Below are positions 1-6,472 of a DNA stretch of 6,629 bases, in pieces. Source of the DNA: Draconibacterium sp. (lineage in GTDB: Bacteria > Bacteroidota > Bacteroidia > Bacteroidales > Prolixibacteraceae); assembly GCA_015493625.1 (NCBI GenBank), contig WGCT01000288.1, positions 1 through 6,629 of the forward strand, given 5' to 3'. Below the pieces are notes generated by a model. The model saw nothing but the letters and a program-made list of their open reading frames with translations, searched no databases and was not told the DNA's origin. Made by a program: the position numbers and the translations under genes. Numbering within the stretch: the first letter of the stretch is position 1; each line of letters starts with the position of its first letter.

Positions 1-11
1 AAAAAAAACTG

Positions 12-39
12 GAAGTCGGCAGCCTGAAGGTTGAAGCAA
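12..39 (+). repeat. Degenerate 7-bp tandem repeat (GAAGNNN), left array
   Basis: Four consecutive 7-base units can be read in register: GAAGTCG, GCAGCCT, GAAGGTT, GAAGCAA. Each begins with GAAG or a one-base variant, and the last three bases vary. The array faces a longer array of the same unit on the opposite strand at 100-141, so the two form a loose inverted repeat with about 60 bp of AT-rich DNA between them. The GAAGTCGG at the outer end of this array is exactly complementary to the outer end of the other. I know of no assigned function; the class (intergenic repeat) is inferred. Confidence 0.6.
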
Positions 40-99
40 AATAATGCTTTATTCCCCAAACTCCAATCCTTTTTTTAAACGGTTAATAAATTATTTTTC

Positions 100-141
100 A
101 GTCTTCCAACTTCCGACTACTAACTTCGGCCTTCCGACTTC
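100..141 (-). repeat. Degenerate 7-bp tandem repeat (GAAGNNN), right array
   Basis: Read on the minus strand, six units follow each other without a gap: GAAGTCG, GAAGGCC, GAAGTTA, GTAGTCG, GAAGTTG, GAAGACT. Five of six begin with exact GAAG and the sixth differs by one base. The strict 7-base spacing is not a multiple of three, so codon periodicity cannot explain it. The array lies in the intergenic space before the methionine aminopeptidase gene and ends about 30 bp before that gene's possible promoter. Together with the left array it could pair into a long imperfect hairpin. Confidence 0.7.
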
Positions 142-170
142 TATTTTACGTTAAACTTTTCTACAAAAAT

Positions 171-201
171 ATTGTTCCATTTCAATAAACAGTTACTTTT
201 A
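171..201 (+). promoter_or_regulatory. Possible Bacteroidota-type promoter for map
   Basis: ATTG at 171-174 (consensus -33 TTTG) is followed after 19 bases by TACTTTTA at 194-201 (consensus -7 TAnnTTTG, last base differs). The spacing is what the Bacteroidota primary sigma factor expects. Transcription would begin near 206-209, leaving a leader of about 20 bases before the ATG at 228. The match is inexact in both boxes, so this is a candidate only. Confidence 0.4.
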
Positions 202-227
202 TTCAGTTTTGTATAAAAATAAAATTA

Positions 228-1007
228 ATGGGACGAATTATTATAAAAACTCCGGAACAGATTGAGGGCATCAGAAAAAGCAGCAGGTTGGCTGCCGAAA
301 CGCTCGATTTTGCTGAGCAGTTTGTTGAAGCGGGTGTTACAACCGAATTTATCGACGATAAAATAGAGGAGTTTATTATTGCCCACGGTGCTATACCAGC
401 GCCAAAAGGTTATCACGGTTTTCCAAAAGCAAGCTGTATTTCTCCCAATAACGTTATTTGCCACGGTATTCCATCGAAAGAGACCATTTTAAAAGATGGC
501 GATATTGTAAATATCGATGTTACCACAATTTTAAACGGTTATTATGGCGACACATCGCGAATGTATACTGTTGGCGAAATTTCCGATGCTGCCGAAAAAC
601 TTATCGACACTACTTTTCATTGCCTCGATTTGGGAATTGAACAGGTAAAACCGGGGAACCGGTTTGGAAATATTGGGTTTGTAATAAACCGTTATGCAAA
701 AGCAAAAGGATATTCGGTGGTTTACGAATTTTGCGGGCACGGCGTTGGAATCGATTTTCACGAAGAGCCGCAAGTCGACCACGCTTCGCGCCGAAATACC
801 GGCCCAAAAATGAAACCGGGGATGATTTTTACCATCGAACCAATGATTAATCAGGGGCGTCCCAAAGCCAATGTCGACGAAATGGATGGCTGGACGGCAC
901 GCACCACCGACAATAAACTCTCAGCTCAATTCGAGCACACTATTTTGGTTACCGAAACGGGCTACGAAGTTCTTACCGACATTCATAACGAATATCCGAG
1001 AACATAA
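228..1007 (+). CDS. map: Methionine aminopeptidase, type I
   Basis: This cytoplasmic dinuclear metalloenzyme removes the N-terminal methionine from new proteins after deformylation. At 259 residues it has the usual length for a type I enzyme with only the catalytic pita-bread domain and no N-terminal extension. All metal and catalytic residues are visible: H79 (in NNVICHG), D97 (VNIDV), D108 (YYGDTSR), H171 (CGHGVG), H178 (DFHEEP), E204 (TIEP) and E236 (FEHT), matching E. coli H79, D97, D108, H171, H178, E204 and E235. The ATG start puts H79, D97, D108, H171, H178 and E204 at the E. coli numbering and has only an A-rich, SD-less leader, normal in this phylum. The gene stands alone: its right neighbour converges on it. 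In many Bacteroidota a map gene lies beside secY and infA in the ribosomal-protein cluster; none of those genes is here, so this may be a second copy (inference). Family assignment is very secure. Confidence 0.97.
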   Translation: MGRIIIKTPEQIEGIRKSSRLAAETLDFAEQFVEAGVTTEFIDDKIEEFIIAHGAIPAPKGYHGFPKASCISPNNVICHGIPSKETILKDGDIVNIDVTTILNGYYGDTSRMYTVGEISDAAEKLIDTTFHCLDLGIEQVKPGNRFGNIGFVINRYAKAKGYSVVYEFCGHGVGIDFHEEPQVDHASRRNTGPKMKPGMIFTIEPMINQGRPKANVDEMDGWTARTTDNKLSAQFEHTILVTETGYEVLTDIHNEYPRT

Positions 1008-1019
1008 ATAAAAGCTGTT

Positions 1020-1037
1020 TTTAGTACCGAAACTAAA
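1020..1037. terminator. Weak hairpin between convergent genes
   Basis: TTTAGT (1020-1025) and ACTAAA (1032-1037) form a 6-bp stem with a 6-base ACCGAA loop in the 46-bp gap between the map stop codon and the aminotransferase stop codon. The arms are AT-rich and no clean T-run follows on either strand. It could act as a weak bidirectional terminator because of its position, but the stem alone is not convincing. Confidence 0.25.
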
Positions 1038-1053
1038 TGTAATTTAAGTTGAA

Positions 1054-2343
1054 TTATTTACAATCTTTACAAGCGTTGTAAATTCCGTCGAACATCTCTT
1101 TTACATCGGTAGCGGCAACTGCCGAGTAGGCAACGCGAAGTACATTTCCCAAACTAATTAACCCGATGCTGTATTTTTCAATTAACACTTTACGCACTTC
1201 CTCGCCATTTAATCCGTCGGCAAGTTTTATGCACATAAAGTAACCCGAGTTGTAGGGTAGTGCAGTAAAATACGACTTGTATTTTTCCTCTTTTAATGTC
1301 TCTTTCACTGCGTCGTAACGCGCTTTCATTATGTCGTATTTTGCCTCTTTTTGTTTGGCATATTCCGGGCTGCTAAATGCTTCGAGCAACAACGATTGTG
1401 AGATATTTGCTGAGTTTGAAATGTTTCCGCGAATGGCTCCGGCAGTTTTTGCCTCAAGCGCACCGTACAGTTCAGCATCGCCGCCTTTTATTCCGTAGGT
1501 AATAAATCCAACCCGAAATCCCCATACATAATCTTCTTTTGTTGCTCCGTCGATTTTTATGGCCAACACATTTTCGTGAAGTTCACAAAGCTCTGTAAAA
1601 ATGCTTTCGCGGGCAATTCCCTCTTCGTAAACCAGCCCAAAATAGGCATCGTCGGTTATGGTAACAATTTTATTTCCTTTTTCGGCGGCAGCTTTTACAA
1701 TGGCAACTATATCACTTTGTTCGGCATCGGTGGGCGTGTACCCCGACGGATTATTCGGAAAATTCAGAATCACCACTTTTTTCCCAATTCCGCCTTCATT
1801 TAATTTTGCTTCAAAAGCGTCTAAATCGAAACCACCGTTTTTGAAAAGATTAAATTTCACCAGTTGTGCCTCGTATGCATTTGCAAGTGTTAAGTTGTAA
1901 TTTCCCCAAAAAAGATCGGGAACAATTACTTCGTCACCGGCATCGAGAAACAGATAACCGGCCATACTAATTCCGTGGGTTAGCGCATTGGTAACAACCG
2001 GCAGACTCAGTTCAACATTGTTTAACGACGGGTTTTTTTCGTAAATCATTGTCTTCCACTTGGCACGAATATCGGGGCGTCCAAAACTTGGTGCATACGG
2101 AAATACCCGCGAAGGATCCATATTAATTATCGATGCAATCGACTCTAAACGCATTGGTGTTCCGTCGTCTTCTATTGCTGCGCCAATTGTAGCATTAATT
2201 TTTGTCCCTTTTGCCTCTGCTGTCTGTCCTAAAATTCCTTTCTTCGGAAAGAAAATCTCTTTACCTCTTTCTGATAAAAGTTCAAAAACCTGATTGCTTT
2301 TCCCCTGAATGGTTGCATTGAGTGCTTCAGCCTGTGGATTCAT
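1054..2343 (-). CDS. PLP-dependent aminotransferase, class I/II (fold type I)
   Basis: This is a predicted cytoplasmic aminotransferase of 429 residues with the aspartate-aminotransferase fold. Visible cofactor and substrate residues: N198 in NNPSG (equivalent to AAT N194), D231 and Y234 in the DDAY motif (D222 and Y225), the Schiff-base lysine K269 in DGATKED, R277 in GFRVGF exactly eight residues later (R266), and R403 in NVLRVAYS, the likely carboxylate-binding arginine (R386). The N-terminus (RGKEIFFPKKGILGQ, then INATIG and FPYAPSFGRPDIR) suggests the aromatic/aspartate-type branch, but the amino-acid substrate cannot be read from sequence. The ATG follows a leader containing inverted repeats (2399-2457). 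The gene is downstream of, and in the same direction as, a small membrane protein, with a 149-bp gap and its own possible -7 box, so it may be transcribed separately. No frameshift or missing active-site residue is seen. Confidence 0.94.
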   Translation of the reverse strand: MNPQAEALNATIQGKSNQVFELLSERGKEIFFPKKGILGQTAEAKGTKINATIGAAIEDDGTPMRLESIASIINMDPSRVFPYAPSFGRPDIRAKWKTMIYEKNPSLNNVELSLPVVTNALTHGISMAGYLFLDAGDEVIVPDLFWGNYNLTLANAYEAQLVKFNLFKNGGFDLDAFEAKLNEGGIGKKVVILNFPNNPSGYTPTDAEQSDIVAIVKAAAEKGNKIVTITDDAYFGLVYEEGIARESIFTELCELHENVLAIKIDGATKEDYVWGFRVGFITYGIKGGDAELYGALEAKTAGAIRGNISNSANISQSLLLEAFSSPEYAKQKEAKYDIMKARYDAVKETLKEEKYKSYFTALPYNSGYFMCIKLADGLNGEEVRKVLIEKYSIGLISLGNVLRVAYSAVAATDVKEMFDGIYNACKDCK

Positions 2344-2398
2344 ATCTCTATCTTTTAATTTAACTAATTGTTATAAATTGGTGCGCAAGATAGGAAAA

Positions 2399-2457
2399 TT
2401 GTATATGAAAAAGGCATACTCGCTGGCAATTTGAGTATTTTCTTGACAATTATACAA
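2399..2457 (-). other. Nested inverted repeats in the aminotransferase leader
   Basis: TTGTATA (2399-2405) pairs with TATACAA (2451-2457), and inside it ATACTC (2416-2421) pairs with GAGTAT (2433-2438) around an 11-base loop. Runs of A and T beside the inner stem could extend it. If transcription begins just after the -7-like box at 2458-2465, this structure would form the 5' part of a leader of about 110 bases. It could be an operator or a leader hairpin; no known riboswitch class is recognised, and AT-rich DNA gives such pairings by chance fairly often. Confidence 0.3.
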
Positions 2458-2465
2458 CAAATTTA
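2458..2465 (-). promoter_or_regulatory. Possible -7 box upstream of the aminotransferase
   Basis: On the minus strand this reads TAAATTTG, an exact match to the Bacteroidota -7 consensus TAnnTTTG. No TTG is found 19-21 bases further upstream, so the -33 half is missing or degenerate. If active, it lies about 115 bases before the aminotransferase ATG and would let that gene be transcribed independently of the membrane-protein gene upstream. Confidence 0.3.
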
Positions 2466-2492
2466 ATTTTGGGCAAATGTTAACTATTGCAG

Positions 2493-2912
2493 CTAAAAAG
2501 AATTTAATGCACCTGCAATTTCAAAAAAACCATAAAGAGCTATCAGTCCTGCAATTATAATAAACCATCGATATTTTTTACTCTTTCTTAAATCGAAAAA
2601 GATGGCAACCAAAGCCAGCATTGCCGATAGTACAAAACTTAAATAGGCAGGTAAAAGTTTTGTCTGAAACGGAATGTCGTTTCCACTATTTTTGTCGATT
2701 ATGTTGTTGCTTATTTCGGAGTGAACAACGTGTTGCCCCGGTGTAAGAAAATTTCCAGAAAGAATGAACAGAGAAAAAATGCCCAGTAGAACAAAGATAA
2801 TTGCACCAATAATCCGGAATACTCTTTTCTTTTCAATCCATCCGTAGGTTACACCAAAAACGGCAGTAAAAATAAACCATTGCGGCAAAGTATAAATAAA
2901 TATATCGTTCAT
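2493..2912 (-). CDS. Small four-helix membrane protein, function unknown
   Basis: I do not recognise this 139-residue protein. Hydrophobic stretches at about residues 8-25, 33-53, 87-107 and 114-134 predict four membrane helices. The short loops 26-32 (EKKRVFR) and 108-114 (DLRKSKK) are rich in Lys and Arg and should face the cytoplasm, placing both termini and the 33-residue loop 54-86 outside the cytoplasm. That loop holds H61, H64 and several charged residues but no cysteines or recognisable motif. There is no cleavable signal peptide and no catalytic signature. Start and stop are clear, and the stop codon is followed by a 149-bp gap before the aminotransferase on the same strand. It is divergently arranged with the HAD phosphatase. 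It resembles many small uncharacterised inner-membrane proteins of Bacteroidota, so it is a conserved-hypothetical type call only. Confidence 0.8.
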   Translation of the reverse strand: MNDIFIYTLPQWFIFTAVFGVTYGWIEKKRVFRIIGAIIFVLLGIFSLFILSGNFLTPGQHVVHSEISNNIIDKNSGNDIPFQTKLLPAYLSFVLSAMLALVAIFFDLRKSKKYRWFIIIAGLIALYGFFEIAGALNSF

Positions 2913-2929
2913 TTAATTTGATTTTACGG

Positions 2930-2936
2930 CAAAGTA
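2930..2936 (-). promoter_or_regulatory. Possible -7-like box for the small membrane protein
   Basis: Minus-strand TACTTTG lies 18 bases before the start codon of the membrane-protein gene. It is one base shorter than the Bacteroidota -7 consensus TAnnTTTG, and no TTG is found at the expected -33 distance. It is listed because it sits back to back with the better box at 2994-3001 in the divergent intergenic region. Confidence 0.2.
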
Positions 2937-2993
2937 GAGAATTTTTATTTATTCATAAAAATAAAAACAGGCCGAACCTTCTCAATAAAAGAG

Positions 2994-3001
2994 TATTTTT
3001 G
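2994..3001 (+). promoter_or_regulatory. -7 promoter box that decides the HAD phosphatase start
   Basis: TATTTTTG matches the Bacteroidota -7 consensus TAnnTTTG exactly; the -33 region (about 2970-2974) has no TTG. Transcription would begin near 3005-3008, only about 6-9 bases before the ATG at 3014. This makes the upstream in-frame TTG at 2918 an unlikely start, because it would lie outside the message, and it predicts an almost leaderless mRNA. Confidence 0.5.
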
Positions 3002-3013
3002 CAAATAAAAACA

Positions 3014-3628
3014 ATGGTTGTGAAAAAACTTGAAATAAATCCAAACGCCAAAGCACTCATTTTCGATTTAGATGGAACGCTGGCCGATACAATGCCGGTG
3101 CATTTCTGGGCATATAAAAATATTTTAGTCGATTATGGCATTGATTTTACGCCCGAGCTTTTTGCTACACTTGCCGGAGTTCCAGCCGTTCAAACCATAG
3201 AAAGGTTAAATCAACAGTTTGGAACCCGGATGAATACGGAAGAGGTTGGCCATTTAAAGGAAGCGGAATACGAAAAAATAATGTATAAAATGAAACCGGT
3301 AGAACCGGTAATCGAGTTGGTGAAGAGATACCACGGGAAAATGCCTATGGCAGTTGGAACCGGGGGATATACACGACTTGCCTGGAAAACAATGGAGATT
3401 CTTGGACTCGATAACTATTTCGATATTTTGGTGTCGGGAAACGATGTTACTCATCCGAAACCACACCCCGAAACATTTTTAAAATGTGCTGAACGAATGG
3501 GTGTAGACCCTGCCGTTTGTGAAGTGTTTGAGGATGCCGAGTTGGGAATTCAAGCGGCTAAAGCAGGCGGAATGATGGCAACATTGGTAACCGATTTTTA
3601 TGAGATTACTATTGGCGACAAAATTTAA
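3014..3628 (+). CDS. HAD-family sugar-phosphate phosphatase, YqaB/beta-phosphoglucomutase-like
   Basis: This is a 204-residue cytoplasmic haloacid dehalogenase-superfamily enzyme with a small helical (C1) cap. Motif I is FDLDGTLADT with nucleophile D18 and general acid/base D20; motif II is T116 in AVGTGG; motif III is K149 in HPKPHPE; motif IV is FEDAELGIQAA with E173 and D174. The cap spans about residues 27-95. By memory it closely resembles E. coli YqaB, a fructose-1-phosphatase in the beta-phosphoglucomutase-like subgroup (shared PMAVGTG, CA-RMGV and VFEDA-GIQAA segments). Phosphatase activity on a small sugar phosphate is therefore the best guess; mutase activity is less likely but not excluded. 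The reading frame is open back to a TTG at 2918, but those extra 32 residues precede the normal family N-terminus and span the promoter box at 2994-3001, so the ATG at 3014 is chosen. The next gene starts six bases after the stop, implying co-transcription. Confidence 0.93.
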   Translation: MVVKKLEINPNAKALIFDLDGTLADTMPVHFWAYKNILVDYGIDFTPELFATLAGVPAVQTIERLNQQFGTRMNTEEVGHLKEAEYEKIMYKMKPVEPVIELVKRYHGKMPMAVGTGGYTRLAWKTMEILGLDNYFDILVSGNDVTHPKPHPETFLKCAERMGVDPAVCEVFEDAELGIQAAKAGGMMATLVTDFYEITIGDKI

Positions 3629-3634
3629 AATTTC

Positions 3635-4663
3635 ATGAAGCACTTTTTAAAACTCACCATTTTTGTAACTCTTGTTTTTGTCTTGTTTGCCTCGTGTTCA
3701 GAAAGCAAATACAAAAACAAACGGAATTTGACCATTGCATTTTATAATGTCGAAAATTTATTCGATACGGTTGACAATCCACATAAAAACGATAACGAGT
3801 TTTTACCTGCGAGCAAAAAGAGGTGGAGCGAGAAACGTTACAAAAAGAAAATAGGAGACCTTGCAAAGGTGTTGAGCTCGATAAACGAAAACGAGTTGCC
3901 GGAAATTATAGGTTTGTGCGAAGTTGAAAACCGTGCCGTTGTTGCCGATTTGGTAAATAGTAAACCGCTAAAAAATGGGAAGTATAAAATTATTCATTAC
4001 GAAAGTCCCGATTTCAGGGGAATTGATTGTGCATTAATTTATCGGCCCAACGAATTTAAGGTGCTTACAAGTTTCCCGATACGAGTAAAATTTAGAGATA
4101 AACCCAACTACACCACCCGCGATATTTTATATGTAAAAGGGAAAACGAAAAACCGTGAGATACTCCATATATTTGTTAATCACTGGCCGTCGAGAATTGG
4201 CGGACTGGCAAAATCGGAACCCCGTCGCGTTGAAGTGGCAACTCTGTTAAAAAGTAAAATCGATTCGATTCTAACTAGTGCACCAAAAGCAAATATTATT
4301 GTAATGGGCGATATGAACGATGAACCCTCGAACAAAAGTCTTGCAAAAATTTTGGGCGCTCAGAAACCGGAATCGGTAAATGCTGAATTGGTAAACCTGA
4401 TGTATCCGGTTCACGAAAACAAATTGGGCTCGTATCTTTATCGCGGCAACTGGAATATGCTCGACAATCTTGTTGTTTCAAAAAGTTTGCTCGACAATAA
4501 AGGGTTTCGTTGTACACCCGAAAAAGGTTTTGTTTTTCATAAAACGTGGATGGAATACAAAAACAAAAAGGGCGAGATTTCGCCCAACCGAACTTATGGC
4601 GGCCCAAATTATTACGGTGGAATTAGCGACCATTTTCCGGTTTATTTTATGTTGAAAAGGTGA
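3635..4663 (+). CDS. Endonuclease/exonuclease/phosphatase-family lipoprotein
   Basis: This 342-residue protein combines a lipoprotein signal peptide (residues 1-20, lipobox FAS-C21) with a complete EEP (DNase I/exonuclease III-like) metal-dependent phosphodiesterase domain. Key motifs in order: N38 in YNVENLFD, E96 in GLCEVEN (metal ligand), R128-D131 in RGIDCALIYRP, H183 in VNHWPSR, D226 and N228 in GDMNDEPS, D277 in MLDNLVV, and the terminal SDHFPV with D332 and the catalytic H333. It should cleave a phosphodiester bond outside the cytoplasm; whether the substrate is DNA, RNA, a phosphoinositide-like lipid or another phosphoester cannot be read from sequence. C21 is followed by SES rather than a strong acidic run, so export to the cell surface is uncertain and periplasmic anchoring is possible. 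It follows the HAD phosphatase by six bases and is probably the second gene of that operon. No active-site residue is missing. Confidence 0.92.
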   Translation: MKHFLKLTIFVTLVFVLFASCSESKYKNKRNLTIAFYNVENLFDTVDNPHKNDNEFLPASKKRWSEKRYKKKIGDLAKVLSSINENELPEIIGLCEVENRAVVADLVNSKPLKNGKYKIIHYESPDFRGIDCALIYRPNEFKVLTSFPIRVKFRDKPNYTTRDILYVKGKTKNREILHIFVNHWPSRIGGLAKSEPRRVEVATLLKSKIDSILTSAPKANIIVMGDMNDEPSNKSLAKILGAQKPESVNAELVNLMYPVHENKLGSYLYRGNWNMLDNLVVSKSLLDNKGFRCTPEKGFVFHKTWMEYKNKKGEISPNRTYGGPNYYGGISDHFPVYFMLKR

Positions 4664-4728
4664 CAGAAAAGCTAGTAATATTTATGGTTCGTCATTCCCC
4701 GCAAAGCTAAATGGATTAAATATATGAG

Positions 4729-4824
4729 AGATGCTGAAATAAATTCTATATAGGAGCACTAAGGACAGCATGATGGTACATCAATTAATGCTGACTTGGT
4801 ACGAATATCAAGCAACCAGCATCT
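4729..4824. repeat. Nested inverted-repeat structure in the convergent gap
   Basis: The 159-bp gap 4664-4822 has no gene. Within it an outer pair AGATGCTG (4729-4736) / CAGCATCT (4817-4824) encloses CAGCAT (4766-4771) / ATGCTG (4788-4793). The inner arm continues with GATG (4772-4775) / CATC (4779-4782), and a separate hairpin has CTTGGTA (4795-4801) and TATCAAG (4806-4812) around CGAA. A short self-complementary stretch, TTCTATATAGGA, lies at 4744-4755. The non-Watson-Crick pairs are G-T on the plus strand, so the fold is better in RNA from the EEP operon than in RNA from the opposite gene. The 3' arm overlaps the end of the large lipoprotein gene (4823). No T-run follows, so it is not a standard terminator. 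Confidence 0.45.
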
Positions 4825-6472
4825 ACCAGTCCATATCGTCACAAATACTCTGACTAAATATCTTTTCAATATTTATTTGAACTCTTCCATCGGTTAAAAC
4901 TTTCGACTCAATTTTTGCGCCCTGTTCAACCTTGTGTGTGTATTTACCGTCTTTGTCGAACCCGGTAAAATAGGTCGAGTATTCCCATTTGCCATTCCAC
5001 AGCAGACGAATTTCGTATTCGCGGTCGGGTAGTCCCAGTATATCGGTTTTGCCGCCAATCATACTCACTCCCTGCCACTGGTCATTGCTCCCTTTTAGTC
5101 GCACTTCGGCGTTGTATGTGGGTGCAATTTCTACCGCCGGATTGTCGGCACACATTGCACGCAAAACAATCTGGTACTCCACATAATTCTCTTTTACATT
5201 TACATCGACATCGATTTTGCTGTTGCACAAACTCTCAACTACAACGGGTTGTATGGGCCGAAAAGCCGGATTGTTATTCCTGAATACCAACTTTACAGGA
5301 ATGTCGGGAACGTTCTCCATCACAAAAGTCTCAGGAAATTTTCCTTTAAAAGTCATTGAAAAAAGGAAGTTATCTTTTTTATCGTATACATCGGCATCAA
5401 TCGAAAAACTCGATTTGAAATTTGAGTTGAATGAAATTTCGCCACCGGTTTTACAAACCGAGTCTTCAATAACCTGCGCCAATGTATAACCGAAATGTAA
5501 TTTTTTATAAACTGCTTTTTCTTCCAACAAGTTCCAGCTGCTCTCTTCGAAACTTGTAAATCCAAAACGTTTAGGTTTTTTTATGCCGCTATATTTGCAG
5601 GTCGATGTAATTACTCCGCCATTAAAATAGGCAACTGTTTTTCCTCCTATTATTAGTTGCTTTAATTTTCCTGTCTCCAGTTTTTGGAACAGAACACTCT
5701 GCACAACACCATCGATTTTAACCAATTCAATTCCGGGAATATAATTTGAAAACTTGCTAACCGTTAGTTTTATGAAATTGTTTTTATCTTTTTGGTAAGC
5801 ATCTTTCACCTCCTGTTTTGTGTTGAAAAGTGCGTTTCCCGCAATGTCTTTAAATTTCAATAAATTGCTTATTGTAAGCGAATAGTTAATTGTGTACGGT
5901 TTTTCAGCAAGAGTTGCTGATTTTGTGCCGGTTGAAGAGTCTGAAAAGTTGAAAGTAGAATCGTTGCTATCGTCTATATTTCCCGTTAAATCCGACTCCT
6001 CTTCGTTGGTAACTTTCGATAGGTAAAGTTCGTAGGTTTTTTTTCCCTCATTTTGAATTTGAATTCCTTTTGCAAGATGGTTATATCCGGGAATATCGAC
6101 ATTTATAGCAAACTCAAACGGTGTATCTTCCGAAATGGAAATATTCGGGTCAACGGTAAGCTCAAGTTGTCCTTCGGAGATATCGAATTCGCCTCTTTTT
6201 TCGCCGGCAAAAGTTACAATGTCGTTGCTGTTTTTTCCGGCAAAAGTAATTTTTGCATTCTTTGTAATTAACGAACCATCTGAAGCATCGAGCAGTTTGT
6301 ACGACATACTTGTTTTGAAAAAATTAAAATCAATAATTAAAACACTTATATCTTCACCACTCTCTTTATCGATAAAAGGGTTGTCGAAATACTCGCCGCA
6401 ACCCGCCAAAAGTAAAACAACCAGTGCCCAAACTACTGCTTTAGAACGATTTATTATATTCCTCTTTTTCAT
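4823..6472 (-). CDS. Large lipoprotein of unknown function, beta-rich
   Basis: I do not recognise the family. The 549-residue product has a clear lipoprotein signal: MKKR, a hydrophobic segment at 12-23 and the lipobox LAG-C25. Residues 26-42 are polar and acidic (GEYFDNPFIDKESGED). Residues 43-150 look like a beta-sandwich (alternating strands, DGSLITKNAKITFAG, then a Pro-Gly turn DIPGY). Residues 156-187 are a low-complexity Ser/Asp/Asn linker, and 190-400 a further beta-rich region. Residues 410-505 include a repeat-like beta segment ending GLPDREYEIRLLWNGKWEY, reminiscent of Fn3-like or carboxypeptidase-regulatory folds; this is by texture only. Besides C25 there are five cysteines (292, 340, 416, 441, 544), which could form disulfides outside the cytoplasm. 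No catalytic motif or SusD-type signature is seen, and no SusC/TonB gene lies beside it here. It converges on the EEP operon and has a 99-bp palindromic element starting 37 bp upstream of its ATG. A role in the envelope, perhaps binding, is inference. Confidence 0.85.
   Translation of the reverse strand: MKKRNIINRSKAVVWALVVLLLAGCGEYFDNPFIDKESGEDISVLIIDFNFFKTSMSYKLLDASDGSLITKNAKITFAGKNSNDIVTFAGEKRGEFDISEGQLELTVDPNISISEDTPFEFAINVDIPGYNHLAKGIQIQNEGKKTYELYLSKVTNEEESDLTGNIDDSNDSTFNFSDSSTGTKSATLAEKPYTINYSLTISNLLKFKDIAGNALFNTKQEVKDAYQKDKNNFIKLTVSKFSNYIPGIELVKIDGVVQSVLFQKLETGKLKQLIIGGKTVAYFNGGVITSTCKYSGIKKPKRFGFTSFEESSWNLLEEKAVYKKLHFGYTLAQVIEDSVCKTGGEISFNSNFKSSFSIDADVYDKKDNFLFSMTFKGKFPETFVMENVPDIPVKLVFRNNNPAFRPIQPVVVESLCNSKIDVDVNVKENYVEYQIVLRAMCADNPAVEIAPTYNAEVRLKGSNDQWQGVSMIGGKTDILGLPDREYEIRLLWNGKWEYSTYFTGFDKDGKYTHKVEQGAKIESKVLTDGRVQINIEKIFSQSICDDMDW

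Noticed and set aside
3..44. A plus-strand open frame entering from the left edge and ending at TAA 42-44 (reading KKLEVGSLKVEAK), possibly the C-terminus of an upstream protein.
   Set aside because: Only 13 codons are visible and they coincide with the GAAGNNN heptamer array, which by itself produces KLEVGS-like translations. Without sequence to the left it cannot be supported.
2918..3013. N-terminal extension of the HAD phosphatase from a TTG start.
   Set aside because: The 32 extra residues precede the standard HAD N-terminus, the start codon is a weak one, and an exact -7 promoter box lies inside the extension.
4296..4607. 103-residue minus-strand open frame within the EEP gene.
   Set aside because: It is antisense to the catalytic GDMND to SDHF region of an intact enzyme, and the translation has no recognisable features.
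4664..4728. The first part of the convergent gap, checked for a terminator after the EEP gene.
   Set aside because: No GC-rich hairpin followed by a T-run is present; the sequence appears featureless up to the inverted repeats at 4729.
4791..4818. T-arm-like GTACGAATA followed by ACCA, suggesting a tRNA 3' end.
   Set aside because: The 5-bp T-stem and the 7-base acceptor strand do not fit at the required spacing, and no anticodon arm or matching acceptor 5' strand is found upstream.
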